Assembly: GCF_017656475.1 (NCBI RefSeq)
Contig: NZ_JACDNT010000014.1
Span: forward strand, 1 to 48,438
Source: Archaeoglobus sp.
Lineage (GTDB): Archaea; Halobacteriota; Archaeoglobi; Archaeoglobales; Archaeoglobaceae
DNA: 48,438 nt
Reading direction: 5' to 3'
Below, piece by piece: positions 8,388-15,253 of the stretch. Position numbers and translations under genes: made by a program. The first letter of the stretch is position 1. The number at the start of each line of letters is the position of its first letter. The notes under the pieces are model-generated. The model saw only the letters and a program-made list of their open reading frames with translations, made no database searches and was not told the DNA's origin.

Positions 8388-9097
8388 ATTATCACCTCCG
8401 TTCCAACCTTCTCTCCCTGAAGGAACTTCTTCAAGTTTTCGTAACTTCCTCTGAAAACATAGGCACTGCATTTGTGCCCCATTTCGTAAAGCCTTTGAAG
8501 TTTTCTCAACATACCACCAGTCACATCCTCCTTTCCCTTATTTTCCCCGATTTCAGCAAGCATCTTCTCAAGCAAGGTCCTATCAAGCTTTTCTACCACA
8601 TTGCCGTTTAGATCATAAACACCGTCAACATCGGTCGCGAAGCCAATCCTTCCTGCCTTAAAAGCTTCTGCAAGATGGACAACAATGTCATCTCCGGAAA
8701 GAACTTCAATTCTCTCATTCATAACAACATCGCCATGAAGAACGGGAAGGAAGCCGTTTCTTAGGGCCTTTTCCACAATCTTTGCAGTATAAGCAAGGAA
8801 GGGGTGGATGGGGTATGCTGGTACGTCAAACTCTGTTAGTGCTGAGCAGAATCTCTCACTTAGCCTCAAACAGCCCAGATGCACCTTTGAGGCTCCAAGA
8901 GAGCTTAAGCCAAACTTTCTAACGTGTGGATGGCCAAACGAACCAGCTCCGTGCACCAAAATCAAATTTTTCCAGTTTTCAGATATTGCCCTGCAAACCT
9001 CCTTTAGCTCAGCTTCCTTCAGCTTTTCATACGCCCCTTCGCTCTTGTCGGTTATCACCGAACCCCCTATTTTGAGAATTGTCAGTTCATTCCTCAA
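8384..9097 (-). CDS. ipk: Isopentenyl phosphate kinase
   Basis: This 237-residue amino-acid-kinase-fold enzyme phosphorylates isopentenyl phosphate to IPP, the final step of the archaeal mevalonate variant. Motifs are TILKIGGSVITDKS at the N-terminus, the glycine loop LVHGAGSFGHPHVRKFG with its substrate-binding histidine, VLHGDVV and LSGDDIVVHLAEAF. The best start is TTG at 9097, with a GGAGG site nine bases before it; it overlaps the mevalonate kinase stop by 11 bases. The longest ATG frame, from 9190, adds a 31-residue arginine-rich leader unlike the family. Confidence 0.93.
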   Translation of the reverse strand: MRNELTILKIGGSVITDKSEGAYEKLKEAELKEVCRAISENWKNLILVHGAGSFGHPHVRKFGLSSLGASKVHLGCLRLSERFCSALTEFDVPAYPIHPFLAYTAKIVEKALRNGFLPVLHGDVVMNERIEVLSGDDIVVHLAEAFKAGRIGFATDVDGVYDLNGNVVEKLDRTLLEKMLAEIGENKGKEDVTGGMLRKLQRLYEMGHKCSAYVFRGSYENLKKFLQGEKVGTEVII

Positions 9098-9941
9098 CTC
9101 TAACCCCCTCCTTCTCCGGCTCAACAACGAAGCTTCCCTCCGGTTTTTCACCTTTGTAGAGCCCAAAAATGCACCCTCCACCACCTGCACCGGTTATCTT
9201 TGCCTTAAGCCCTTTTCTTTCAAGTTCTGCAATAGTTTCATCTATTTCAGGATTGCTCACCCCTATTGCCCTTAACAGCGACTGATTTATCGCAATGAGT
9301 TCCTCAAGCCTGTCTTCGCTTTTGATTTCAGCAGCTTCAAGCGAAACGGCATCTATTGAGTCAAAAATCTTCTCCATGACTTCTGGATGCCTCTCTCTCA
9401 GCTCAGCAACTTTTTTCACCATTTCTGCCGTTGACCTGCTGCCAAAGTTGATTACGAAGAACTTAAAAGGCATCGACACTTTTTTCCGCTCCGGAAAAAG
9501 CCATGAACCGCCAAAGGTGGATATGAATGGGTCTATTCCGCTCGCTCTGCCCTGAACATCAATCTCAACCTGCTTTGCCATCTGGAAAATGTCCTCTTTG
9601 TCCATCCCACCTTTAAACTCTGCGTTAAGAGCTGCTAGTGTTGCAACTATAACAGCTCCAGAGCTTCCAAGACCTGAGCCGATTGGAATTTCACTTTCTA
9701 TTTCAATTTCAGCACCCGGTATGTTCTTTACTTCCAAAAATCTCCTCACAGCCTGAACAACGTATGGATGCCTGTCAAAATCCAGGTTGCTCTCTCCCAG
9801 CACGGACTTAATTTTGAAACTGCTGGATTTTCTCACCTTAACCCTGCATCTGAGGTTGATTGCAGACACCACCGCGTGCCTGCCGTAAACCACTGAATGC
9901 TCACCGAACAGAATTATCTTTCCGGGTGCTGATGCAATCAT
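9087..9941 (-). CDS. mvk: Mevalonate kinase
   Basis: This 284-residue GHMP kinase phosphorylates mevalonate at the entry to the isoprenoid branch. Motifs are SAPGKIILFGEHSVVYGRHA (motif 1), EIPIGSGLGSSGAVIVATLAA (ATP-binding motif 2) and KITGAGGGGCIFGL (motif 3). It heads the operon mvk-ipk-fni-idsA. The ATG at 9941 lies about 24 bases from the centre of a TATA-like box and has no ribosome site, so translation of this first gene is probably leaderless. No phosphomevalonate kinase or decarboxylase accompanies it, as expected for the archaeal route. Confidence 0.96.
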   Translation of the reverse strand: MIASAPGKIILFGEHSVVYGRHAVVSAINLRCRVKVRKSSSFKIKSVLGESNLDFDRHPYVVQAVRRFLEVKNIPGAEIEIESEIPIGSGLGSSGAVIVATLAALNAEFKGGMDKEDIFQMAKQVEIDVQGRASGIDPFISTFGGSWLFPERKKVSMPFKFFVINFGSRSTAEMVKKVAELRERHPEVMEKIFDSIDAVSLEAAEIKSEDRLEELIAINQSLLRAIGVSNPEIDETIAELERKGLKAKITGAGGGGCIFGLYKGEKPEGSFVVEPEKEGVRVEE

Positions 9942-9955
9942 TGTGTTGAATACGG

Positions 9956-9974
9956 GAAAAACTTAAAGAATTTT
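9956..9974. promoter_or_regulatory. Shared divergent promoter box between mvk and the deacetylase-like gene
   Basis: The two start codons are only 49 bases apart. The sole A/T-rich element has a nearly symmetric core, CTTAAAG at 9962-9968. Its centre is about 24 bases from the mvk ATG and 26 from the ATG at 9991, the correct archaeal TATA-to-start distance in both directions. Confidence 0.5.
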
Positions 9975-9990
9975 GTGCAAACGTTATCTC

Positions 9991-10722
9991 ATGAAGATTG
10001 TTTTTCATCCGAAATTCTATACTGTCTACACCTCAGACCCGGCAGCAGAGGCCGGAAGAATGGAGGCAATAATGGAAGAGCTAAGAGATTACGAGGTTGT
10101 TGAACCTGAACCGGCGAGAATGGAGGACATACTCCTGATTCACACGAGAGAGCATTACATGTATGTTAAGAGCGAGCCTGAGATTTACGAAGTTGCAATT
10201 CTTGCTGCTGGAGGGGCAATTCTTGCTTCCGAAATAGCCTTTAACGAGCCTGCCTTTGCGGCAATACGCCCTCCGGGTCATCATGCAAGTCCGGACAGCA
10301 GCTGGGGATTCTGCTACTTTAACAACATAGCCATTGCCGTCAAAAAGCTGCTGGTTGAGGGGAAGATTAAAAGAGCAGTAATCGTGGACTTCGATTTGCA
10401 TTACGGGGATGGAACGGCTAACGCCTTTGCAGGAGTTGAGGAGGTCAAGTATCACCACATGAAGGGTGCAGACATAGCGGGCATAGAGCAGTTTCTCAAA
10501 GAAAACGATTACGACATAATTGCGGTTTCAGCAGGCTTCGACCGGCATAAGGACGACTGGGGAGGGATACTCGAAACTGAAGACTACAGGGAAATTGGAA
10601 GAATTATTAAGGAGTACGCCGAGGAAAAGTGCGAGGGGAGGAGATTTGCAGTTCTTGAGGGTGGCTACAATCACTCCGTGCTTGGTAAAAACGTTCGTGC
10701 ATTTGTCAAAGGCCTAGAATAA
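9991..10722 (+). CDS. Compact histone deacetylase / acetylpolyamine amidohydrolase family protein
   Basis: The 243-residue zinc amidohydrolase would remove acetyl groups from lysine or polyamines. Active-site features are intact: RPPGHHA with the paired H97-H98, DFDLHYGDGT with metal ligands D135 and H137, and SAGFDRHKDD with metal ligand D184. It is shorter than the usual 340-380 residues, mainly because the region between the DxH motif and the third ligand is reduced. I prefer the ATG at 9991 over 9973, because it lies 26 bases from the promoter box and begins with the family-like KIVFHP. Its end overlaps the convergent gene at 10671 by 52 bases. The substrate is unknown. Confidence 0.85.
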   Translation: MKIVFHPKFYTVYTSDPAAEAGRMEAIMEELRDYEVVEPEPARMEDILLIHTREHYMYVKSEPEIYEVAILAAGGAILASEIAFNEPAFAAIRPPGHHASPDSSWGFCYFNNIAIAVKKLLVEGKIKRAVIVDFDLHYGDGTANAFAGVEEVKYHHMKGADIAGIEQFLKENDYDIIAVSAGFDRHKDDWGGILETEDYREIGRIIKEYAEEKCEGRRFAVLEGGYNHSVLGKNVRAFVKGLE

Positions 10723-11549
10723 AGCGTAGCCTCTCTGAACTCCTCCTCATCATCGCATTCATCCCAGATTCCCTTTAAGAACAGTTCCTCGTATCTTTTT
10801 CTTTCCACTCCGAAGTAGTCTCTCTCGCTGGTTCCTCTGAAGTAAAGCCTGTTTACGGGATTCGTCGGGTCTTTGAGCACATCCGGAGCGCAGAAGGGAG
10901 CACCGTAGTAATACTGCAGAAAGCTCTCGTTGCTTGGTTTTTTCTCGAACCTGGTAACGTCAAGCAGAACTATTCTGCCGTCACAGTACATGGCCTCATA
11001 ATCCTCCCACGGAGTATAGGAGTATCCTTCTTTCCATAACTTGTAGAGGATTCTTGTGGTCAGGTAAATCGACTCTTCAATTATTTTCCTGCTTTTCTCA
11101 TCGTTTTTCATAATGTCTCCGTCCCTCAACTCGGAGAGGGGAATGCCGTCAAGCCACTCCTGCAACATGAATTCATCAGTGTAGGCTATTGGTACTGCAA
11201 TGTCGTCTTTGAACTTCTCAAATAGACCTTTTAAAGGGTCCAGTATATCTTTAAAGCTTCTTACCGGAGAGTTCGGTGAGAGTACATTGAGAACGAAGGT
11301 CTTTTCAGCAGCATCGATTCTGAAAACATAGTATCTGACCCATGCTGAAAGCATCGAAACGCTGAACTCATCTGCCATCTCTTTTAGACCAAATTCTTCA
11401 ATAGCCTGCGAGATCTTCTCCTCAATCCTTCTTCTTCGCTCCTCTGGAGTGGAGCCGAAAAGAGACTTTTTAAGAAGCGCTACCGAAATCCCCCAGCAGA
11501 CAACGTGGTCAGAAGTGACGCTTTCGTCAATCTTCAAACGGAAACTCAT
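10671..11549 (-). CDS. Unknown protein, possibly with a kinase-like fold
   Basis: I do not recognise this 292-residue soluble protein with confidence. The segment from about 175 to 215 (LWKEGYSYTPWEDYEAM, then GRIVLLDVTRFEK) has the spacing of the catalytic and metal-binding loops of degenerate protein-kinase-like folds. The middle region (LQEWLDGIPLSEL) resembles the hinge and C-lobe entry. Canonical HxD and DFG residues are not visible. The start overlaps the zinc-ribbon gene by 23 bases, so they form an operon. The 3' end overlaps the deacetylase-like gene. Confidence 0.6.
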   Translation of the reverse strand: MSFRLKIDESVTSDHVVCWGISVALLKKSLFGSTPEERRRRIEEKISQAIEEFGLKEMADEFSVSMLSAWVRYYVFRIDAAEKTFVLNVLSPNSPVRSFKDILDPLKGLFEKFKDDIAVPIAYTDEFMLQEWLDGIPLSELRDGDIMKNDEKSRKIIEESIYLTTRILYKLWKEGYSYTPWEDYEAMYCDGRIVLLDVTRFEKKPSNESFLQYYYGAPFCAPDVLKDPTNPVNRLYFRGTSERDYFGVERKRYEELFLKGIWDECDDEEEFREATLYSRPLTNARTFLPSTE

Positions 11550-11742
11550 AGCTCTCCATGTTTATCTGCGCTACCCTTCTTACTATCCCCTTGGTTCCGC
11601 AATCCTGACAGATAACGATGTAAACCTCAGCATCAAACTCGGCATTTCTCCTTCTGAACTTTCCCTTTCTCTCCTCAAGAATTTCAACTCTGTGAAGCTT
11701 TCCGTCATCGCATATAGGGCACTCTATCTCCATGTAGGCCAT
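11527..11742 (-). CDS. Small zinc-ribbon protein
   Basis: The 71-residue protein has two CxxC knuckles, C8/C11 (CPIC) and C45/C48 (CQDC), separated by a basic stretch rich in Arg and Lys. This is a typical zinc ribbon that could bind nucleic acid or protein. A TATA-like ATTTTAAG at about 11762-11770 lies 25 bases upstream of the ATG at 11742, implying a leaderless first gene of a two-gene operon with the unknown protein that follows. No specific function can be named. Confidence 0.7.
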   Translation of the reverse strand: MAYMEIECPICDDGKLHRVEILEERKGKFRRRNAEFDAEVYIVICQDCGTKGIVRRVAQINMESYEFPFED

Positions 11743-11763
11743 AAAGCAAGTCCTCTACACAAC

Positions 11764-12921
11764 TTAAAATGTTTTTGAAATCTTAGCTAGTTTACGGTCG
11801 TTTGGAAGCAGTAATGTGAGGATGAAGGCCACAGTAATTGGGACTGTTAGATAGGTGAAGTAAAGCTCAGCGCTGCTGATGAAGTACATCGCCCCTAGTG
11901 TTAGGGCCACAGAGATGGCTCTGCTCGTCAATCCAACAAAGCCTGTAGCGCTGCCGTGAACTTCTTTGTCGCAGAACTTTCCTATCCAGTCCATTATTAT
12001 CGCATATGCAGGGAGCATAAGCAAGCCGCTAATGCCAAGGAATGCGAATAGCAGAGTGGCGTTCAGGGCAAAGGCCAAGATGACGAAGAAGGCACCAATC
12101 AAAGGAGTTATAGACCTCATGTACACAGTCCTCAAGTTCATCCTGGCTACTCTGTCAGGAATAATTGCCACACCAATCAGTCCGAGAACTATGGCGAGAG
12201 CTACGGCATCTCCTGCAACCTTTTCAAGGCCGGCACTCCTCAAAGCGGGCTGCAACCAGGTTGCCAGGTTGTCGAAGGTCGCAACACCGAAACCGAGAAT
12301 CGCTCCGACAATCCACAGATCCTTTCTTCTCAAAACTGCCCCGAATTGCCTTACAGCAAAGCTTTCTGCCTTGGTGAACTTCACGGCCCTCACCGCTACC
12401 AGCACGAGCACTATTCCAGCAGTTGCCACTGCTGCTGCCGGCAAGACAAGCATCGTTAATCCACCAGCATTGTAGAGTTTCATGCCAGCAGCGAGAGCAA
12501 ACACTGTGCCAAGGTACATGGAGAGGCTGAGTATTGAGATGACCAGCGTCCTCCTCTCCTCGTAAAGCTGTGATGCGTAGGGAACGAAGGCGTTGAGCAG
12601 AAATGGCTGTCCCAAGGCACCTGAAAGCTGGCAAACAAGGAGCCAGTAGTAATTAAAGCTCAGAAGTCTTCCTGTTGCGGCAAAGAAGGTCATCACGCTG
12701 CCAAACAAAAACCACTTCTTGAAGTCTCTGTCGAGAAGCAGACCGCTCGGTATGGTCAGGATTAAGAAAAAGATTGGGTAAGTTACTGCCAGCAGTCCGA
12801 GTAGCTCCACGGAGACGTTTATTTCCTCCGAAACAAGTGTAAGGACTGGGGAGAACGTGACCCAGACGGCCTGCGAGGCAAAAACTATGAGTATAAAGCC
12901 TGCTGTAAGCAGCGCTCTCAT
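11764..12921 (-). CDS. Major facilitator superfamily transporter
   Basis: The 385-residue protein has about twelve hydrophobic segments and the MFS loop IPSGLLLDRDFKKW between helices 2 and 3. It starts at ATG 12921, whose last two bases fall in the TGA stop of the PLP decarboxylase (ATGA). A GTG at 12930 would add three residues. The tight coupling suggests it exports or exchanges the decarboxylase product or imports its substrate, but the cargo cannot be read from sequence. Confidence 0.88.
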   Translation of the reverse strand: MRALLTAGFILIVFASQAVWVTFSPVLTLVSEEINVSVELLGLLAVTYPIFFLILTIPSGLLLDRDFKKWFLFGSVMTFFAATGRLLSFNYYWLLVCQLSGALGQPFLLNAFVPYASQLYEERRTLVISILSLSMYLGTVFALAAGMKLYNAGGLTMLVLPAAAVATAGIVLVLVAVRAVKFTKAESFAVRQFGAVLRRKDLWIVGAILGFGVATFDNLATWLQPALRSAGLEKVAGDAVALAIVLGLIGVAIIPDRVARMNLRTVYMRSITPLIGAFFVILAFALNATLLFAFLGISGLLMLPAYAIIMDWIGKFCDKEVHGSATGFVGLTSRAISVALTLGAMYFISSAELYFTYLTVPITVAFILTLLLPNDRKLAKISKTF

Positions 12922-14279
12922 CTGAACCACTCTATGACCACGTTCTTTATCAGCTCTACAGCAACATCTTCAGGAACGGATTCGAGCAGCATGGGTATAA
13001 CGCTGGAGTCCAACCTGCCCTCCTCTATCCCTTTTATAATTTCCGCAAAGTCTCCCCTCTCAGCCATTGCATAGATTTGCTTCGTGTCCACTTCTGGCTC
13101 CATCTCCACCGCTTTTGCGGCATCCTCCACAAACTCTTCCGCAACTTCATCGTGAATTGGACTGAGAGTGAGGTGTATGTTGTCGGGAATGCCGTAATTT
13201 TTCAGGCCCTTCTGGAGGTGAAGCTGCCAGCCAAGCTTTTTCATGTTGTTCACAAAGCCCATCAGGTCAATTTCCGGATTTGACATTGCCAGAACGCTGC
13301 TCTCAACCTTACCAACACTCTCAAAACCAAGCTCCTTCAGCCCTTTGTATATCTTGTTCCTCGCTGAGAGGATTTTTGAGGCAAGGTTCTTGTACCCCTC
13401 CACGCTCAAGTATTTAATCACGGCAAAAGCAGCGGCAAGCGGTCCTTCTGGGCGGGATGAAAGCACTGCCTGATTCACAAACACGTAACCAGGTGAGGAA
13501 ACATCCACGAACATCGAACACTTCTTGAGTTCAGCATTTCTGAAAAGAACTACTGAAGCTCCTTTCGGTGCGTAGCCATATTTATGGGCATCTAGAGAAG
13601 TGGATGTGACACCTTCAACTCTGAAATCGAATTTTGGCACGTTCTCGCCGAGCATCTCGAAGAAGGGCAGAATGAAGCCGCCAAGACATGCATCAACGTG
13701 AAGCGGGATGTTTTTCTCTACTGCAATTTCTGCTATCTCCTCTACGGGGTCTATCGTGCCGAAGGGCCAGTTTGGGGCAGAGAGGGCGATTAGGGCTGTT
13801 CTATTACTGACAGCTTCAGCAAAAGCATCAGTGTCGCCCTTAGCCTCTTTTACTGGCAACCTCACAACCTTCAGGCCGAGGTAATCGGCTGCTTTCAAAA
13901 AAGCCGGGTGGATCGAAATAGGGGCGAGTATTTCAGGAACTTCTGCTTTTCCCTCTCTCTTCCTGTAAAAGTCTCTGGCTGCCTTTACAGCGAGCATTAT
14001 GCTCTCCGTCCCTCCGAAGGTGAAGGAGCCCAGAGCATCAGCACCATGCATCAAGCTTTTTGCAAATCCAACTACTTCCTTCTCGAAGAACACCGCACTC
14101 CTGAAAACCGTGAAGTCGAGCAGGTTTTTCTCGGCAAAGCGGACCAATGCCTTTTCCGCAACCTTCCTTATGTTCTCATCTCCCGTCTCGTAAACGTAGG
14201 CGAACAGCCTGCCACTTTTGGGGTCGAGGTCTTCTGATTCTACTCTCTCAAGAACAGAAAGCACCTCATCAATCGTCAT
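12918..14279 (-). CDS. PLP-dependent decarboxylase / sphingosine-1-phosphate-lyase-like enzyme
   Basis: This 453-residue fold-type I PLP enzyme has FGGTESIMLAVKAARD (about 88-103), the ring-stacking H124 (SIHPAFLKAA), HVDACLGGF with D196 binding the pyridine nitrogen, and TSTSLDAHKYGYAPKG with Schiff-base K233. The DAHKYGYAPKGASVV version is closer to sphingosine-phosphate lyases than to archaeal tyrosine/aspartate decarboxylase MfnA. An extra C-terminal helical region of about 60 residues (after EPEVDTKQ near 395) has no evident counterpart. The gene is coupled to an MFS transporter. An A/T-rich promoter lies within 14285-14310. The substrate is unknown. Confidence 0.8.
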   Translation of the reverse strand: MTIDEVLSVLERVESEDLDPKSGRLFAYVYETGDENIRKVAEKALVRFAEKNLLDFTVFRSAVFFEKEVVGFAKSLMHGADALGSFTFGGTESIMLAVKAARDFYRKREGKAEVPEILAPISIHPAFLKAADYLGLKVVRLPVKEAKGDTDAFAEAVSNRTALIALSAPNWPFGTIDPVEEIAEIAVEKNIPLHVDACLGGFILPFFEMLGENVPKFDFRVEGVTSTSLDAHKYGYAPKGASVVLFRNAELKKCSMFVDVSSPGYVFVNQAVLSSRPEGPLAAAFAVIKYLSVEGYKNLASKILSARNKIYKGLKELGFESVGKVESSVLAMSNPEIDLMGFVNNMKKLGWQLHLQKGLKNYGIPDNIHLTLSPIHDEVAEEFVEDAAKAVEMEPEVDTKQIYAMAERGDFAEIIKGIEEGRLDSSVIPMLLESVPEDVAVELIKNVVIEWFR

Positions 14280-14326
14280 CTTTTAAATTGATTTTAATTA
14301 AAAAATAAAGGTTTCGGTTTGCTGTA

Positions 14327-14344
14327 GCTGGTTGAGTAACCAGC
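14327..14344. other. Perfect 7-bp hairpin in the decarboxylase-tRNA gap
   Basis: GCTGGTT and AACCAGC form a perfect stem with a four-base loop. On the plus strand a T-run follows at about 14350-14355, but no plus-strand gene precedes it. It might mark the end of the tRNA precursor transcript or belong to an unannotated small RNA. The rest of 14280-14452 shows no gene I can support. Confidence 0.3.
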
Positions 14345-14452
14345 CTCATTTTTTCGAGACAAACTCTACTCTCTATCCCACCAGTGTACCTCGGAAGCAT
14401 AGATATTGAGTAAAACAGGATTTCAGGAAGATTTTGAGCAGAACTCAAAAGG

Positions 14453-14534
14453 CGCCGGGGCTGGGATTTGAACCCAGGAGCCCTTACGGGCACCAGCTCT
14501 CAAGGCTGGCGCAGTACCTCTCTGCAACCCCGGC
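14453..14534 (-). tRNA. tRNA-Ser (UGA anticodon)
   Basis: On the minus strand the acceptor arms GCCGGGG and CCCCGGC pair perfectly. The anticodon stem CCAGC/GCTGG closes a seven-base loop with TGA at the anticodon position, reading UCA serine codons. A long variable arm (TGCCCGTAAGGGCTCC region) and the T arm with GGTTCAAATCC confirm a class II serine tRNA. The discriminator base is G, as serine tRNAs require. The CCA end is not encoded and no intron is visible. Confidence 0.95.
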
Positions 14535-14557
14535 TCTCTATAAACTTCCCAGAACGT

Positions 14558-14567
14558 GTTTAAGAAT
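14558..14567 (-). promoter_or_regulatory. TATA-like box for tRNA-Ser
   Basis: On the minus strand the sequence reads ATTCTTAAAC, centred about 28 bases before the tRNA 5' end, the right distance for an archaeal promoter firing at or just upstream of the mature end. Confidence 0.5.
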
Positions 14568-14598
14568 CTTGTGATTACGTAAAAGTAAAAAAAGAGTT

Positions 14599-15228
14599 TT
14601 AACTCTTGCCCTTCTTCATTTTCAGTTTCTTCAACCTTATGATGTTCTCCCTATCCATCTCTTCGAGCTTGAACGAGATGAACTTTGCCAGTTCCTCCAT
14701 TGTTGGAATGACGCGGTATTCGAGGGCGTTAACTCTTCTCTTGGTTCTCTCAATCTCTTCAATGAGCTTTCTAAGTGTTGTCTCAATTTCAGCAACCTCA
14801 AGTACTGCATCAACAAGCTCCTCGTAAGCCTCAACAGCCTCATCAACTCTTGTGGAAGTGCTCAAAATGCCGTATCCCCTCTCAGTGGGCTTCTTCCTAA
14901 CTGGTTCTCTCTTGATGACCGGAACGACAACGCCCATGATGTTCTTCCTCTTCATACTGAACTCTGGGGGCATCTGACAGCAAGACAGTGCAATTGACCT
15001 CACAGCCACAATCCCGTCAACAGCTATTGCCAGAGCAAGTTTGCTCTGAGCCTTCTCATACTTCTGTACCATACCACCTATGACTTCTTTCGCCTCCTCA
15101 AGGAGCTGTCTGAATTCCATGATGAGACCATCTCTCTTCATTTTCAGCAGTGCATGACCTCTGGTAGCCATCTTTATTCTTCTCCTGAGCTTTATGAGTT
15201 CCATTCGTGTCGGTTGAACCTCTGCCAT
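14599..15228 (-). CDS. atpD: A-type ATP synthase subunit D (central stalk)
   Basis: The 209-residue protein is the coiled-coil central rotor shaft that transmits rotation between the membrane ring and the A3B3 head. The N-terminus VQPTRMELIKLRRRIKMA and the long helical ends (about 8-75 and 125-195) are typical. It is the last gene of the ATP synthase operon, separated from subunit B by 25 bases that contain an AGGTGAC ribosome site. Confidence 0.95.
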   Translation of the reverse strand: MAEVQPTRMELIKLRRRIKMATRGHALLKMKRDGLIMEFRQLLEEAKEVIGGMVQKYEKAQSKLALAIAVDGIVAVRSIALSCCQMPPEFSMKRKNIMGVVVPVIKREPVRKKPTERGYGILSTSTRVDEAVEAYEELVDAVLEVAEIETTLRKLIEEIERTKRRVNALEYRVIPTMEELAKFISFKLEEMDRENIIRLKKLKMKKGKS

Positions 15229-15253
15229 CCCCTGTCACCTCTAAAAATTATTT

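Noticed and set aside
14269-14493. Minus-strand 74-codon open frame between the decarboxylase and tRNA
   Set aside because: It overlaps the tRNA 3' end and the decarboxylase promoter and has no ribosome site or protein-like character.
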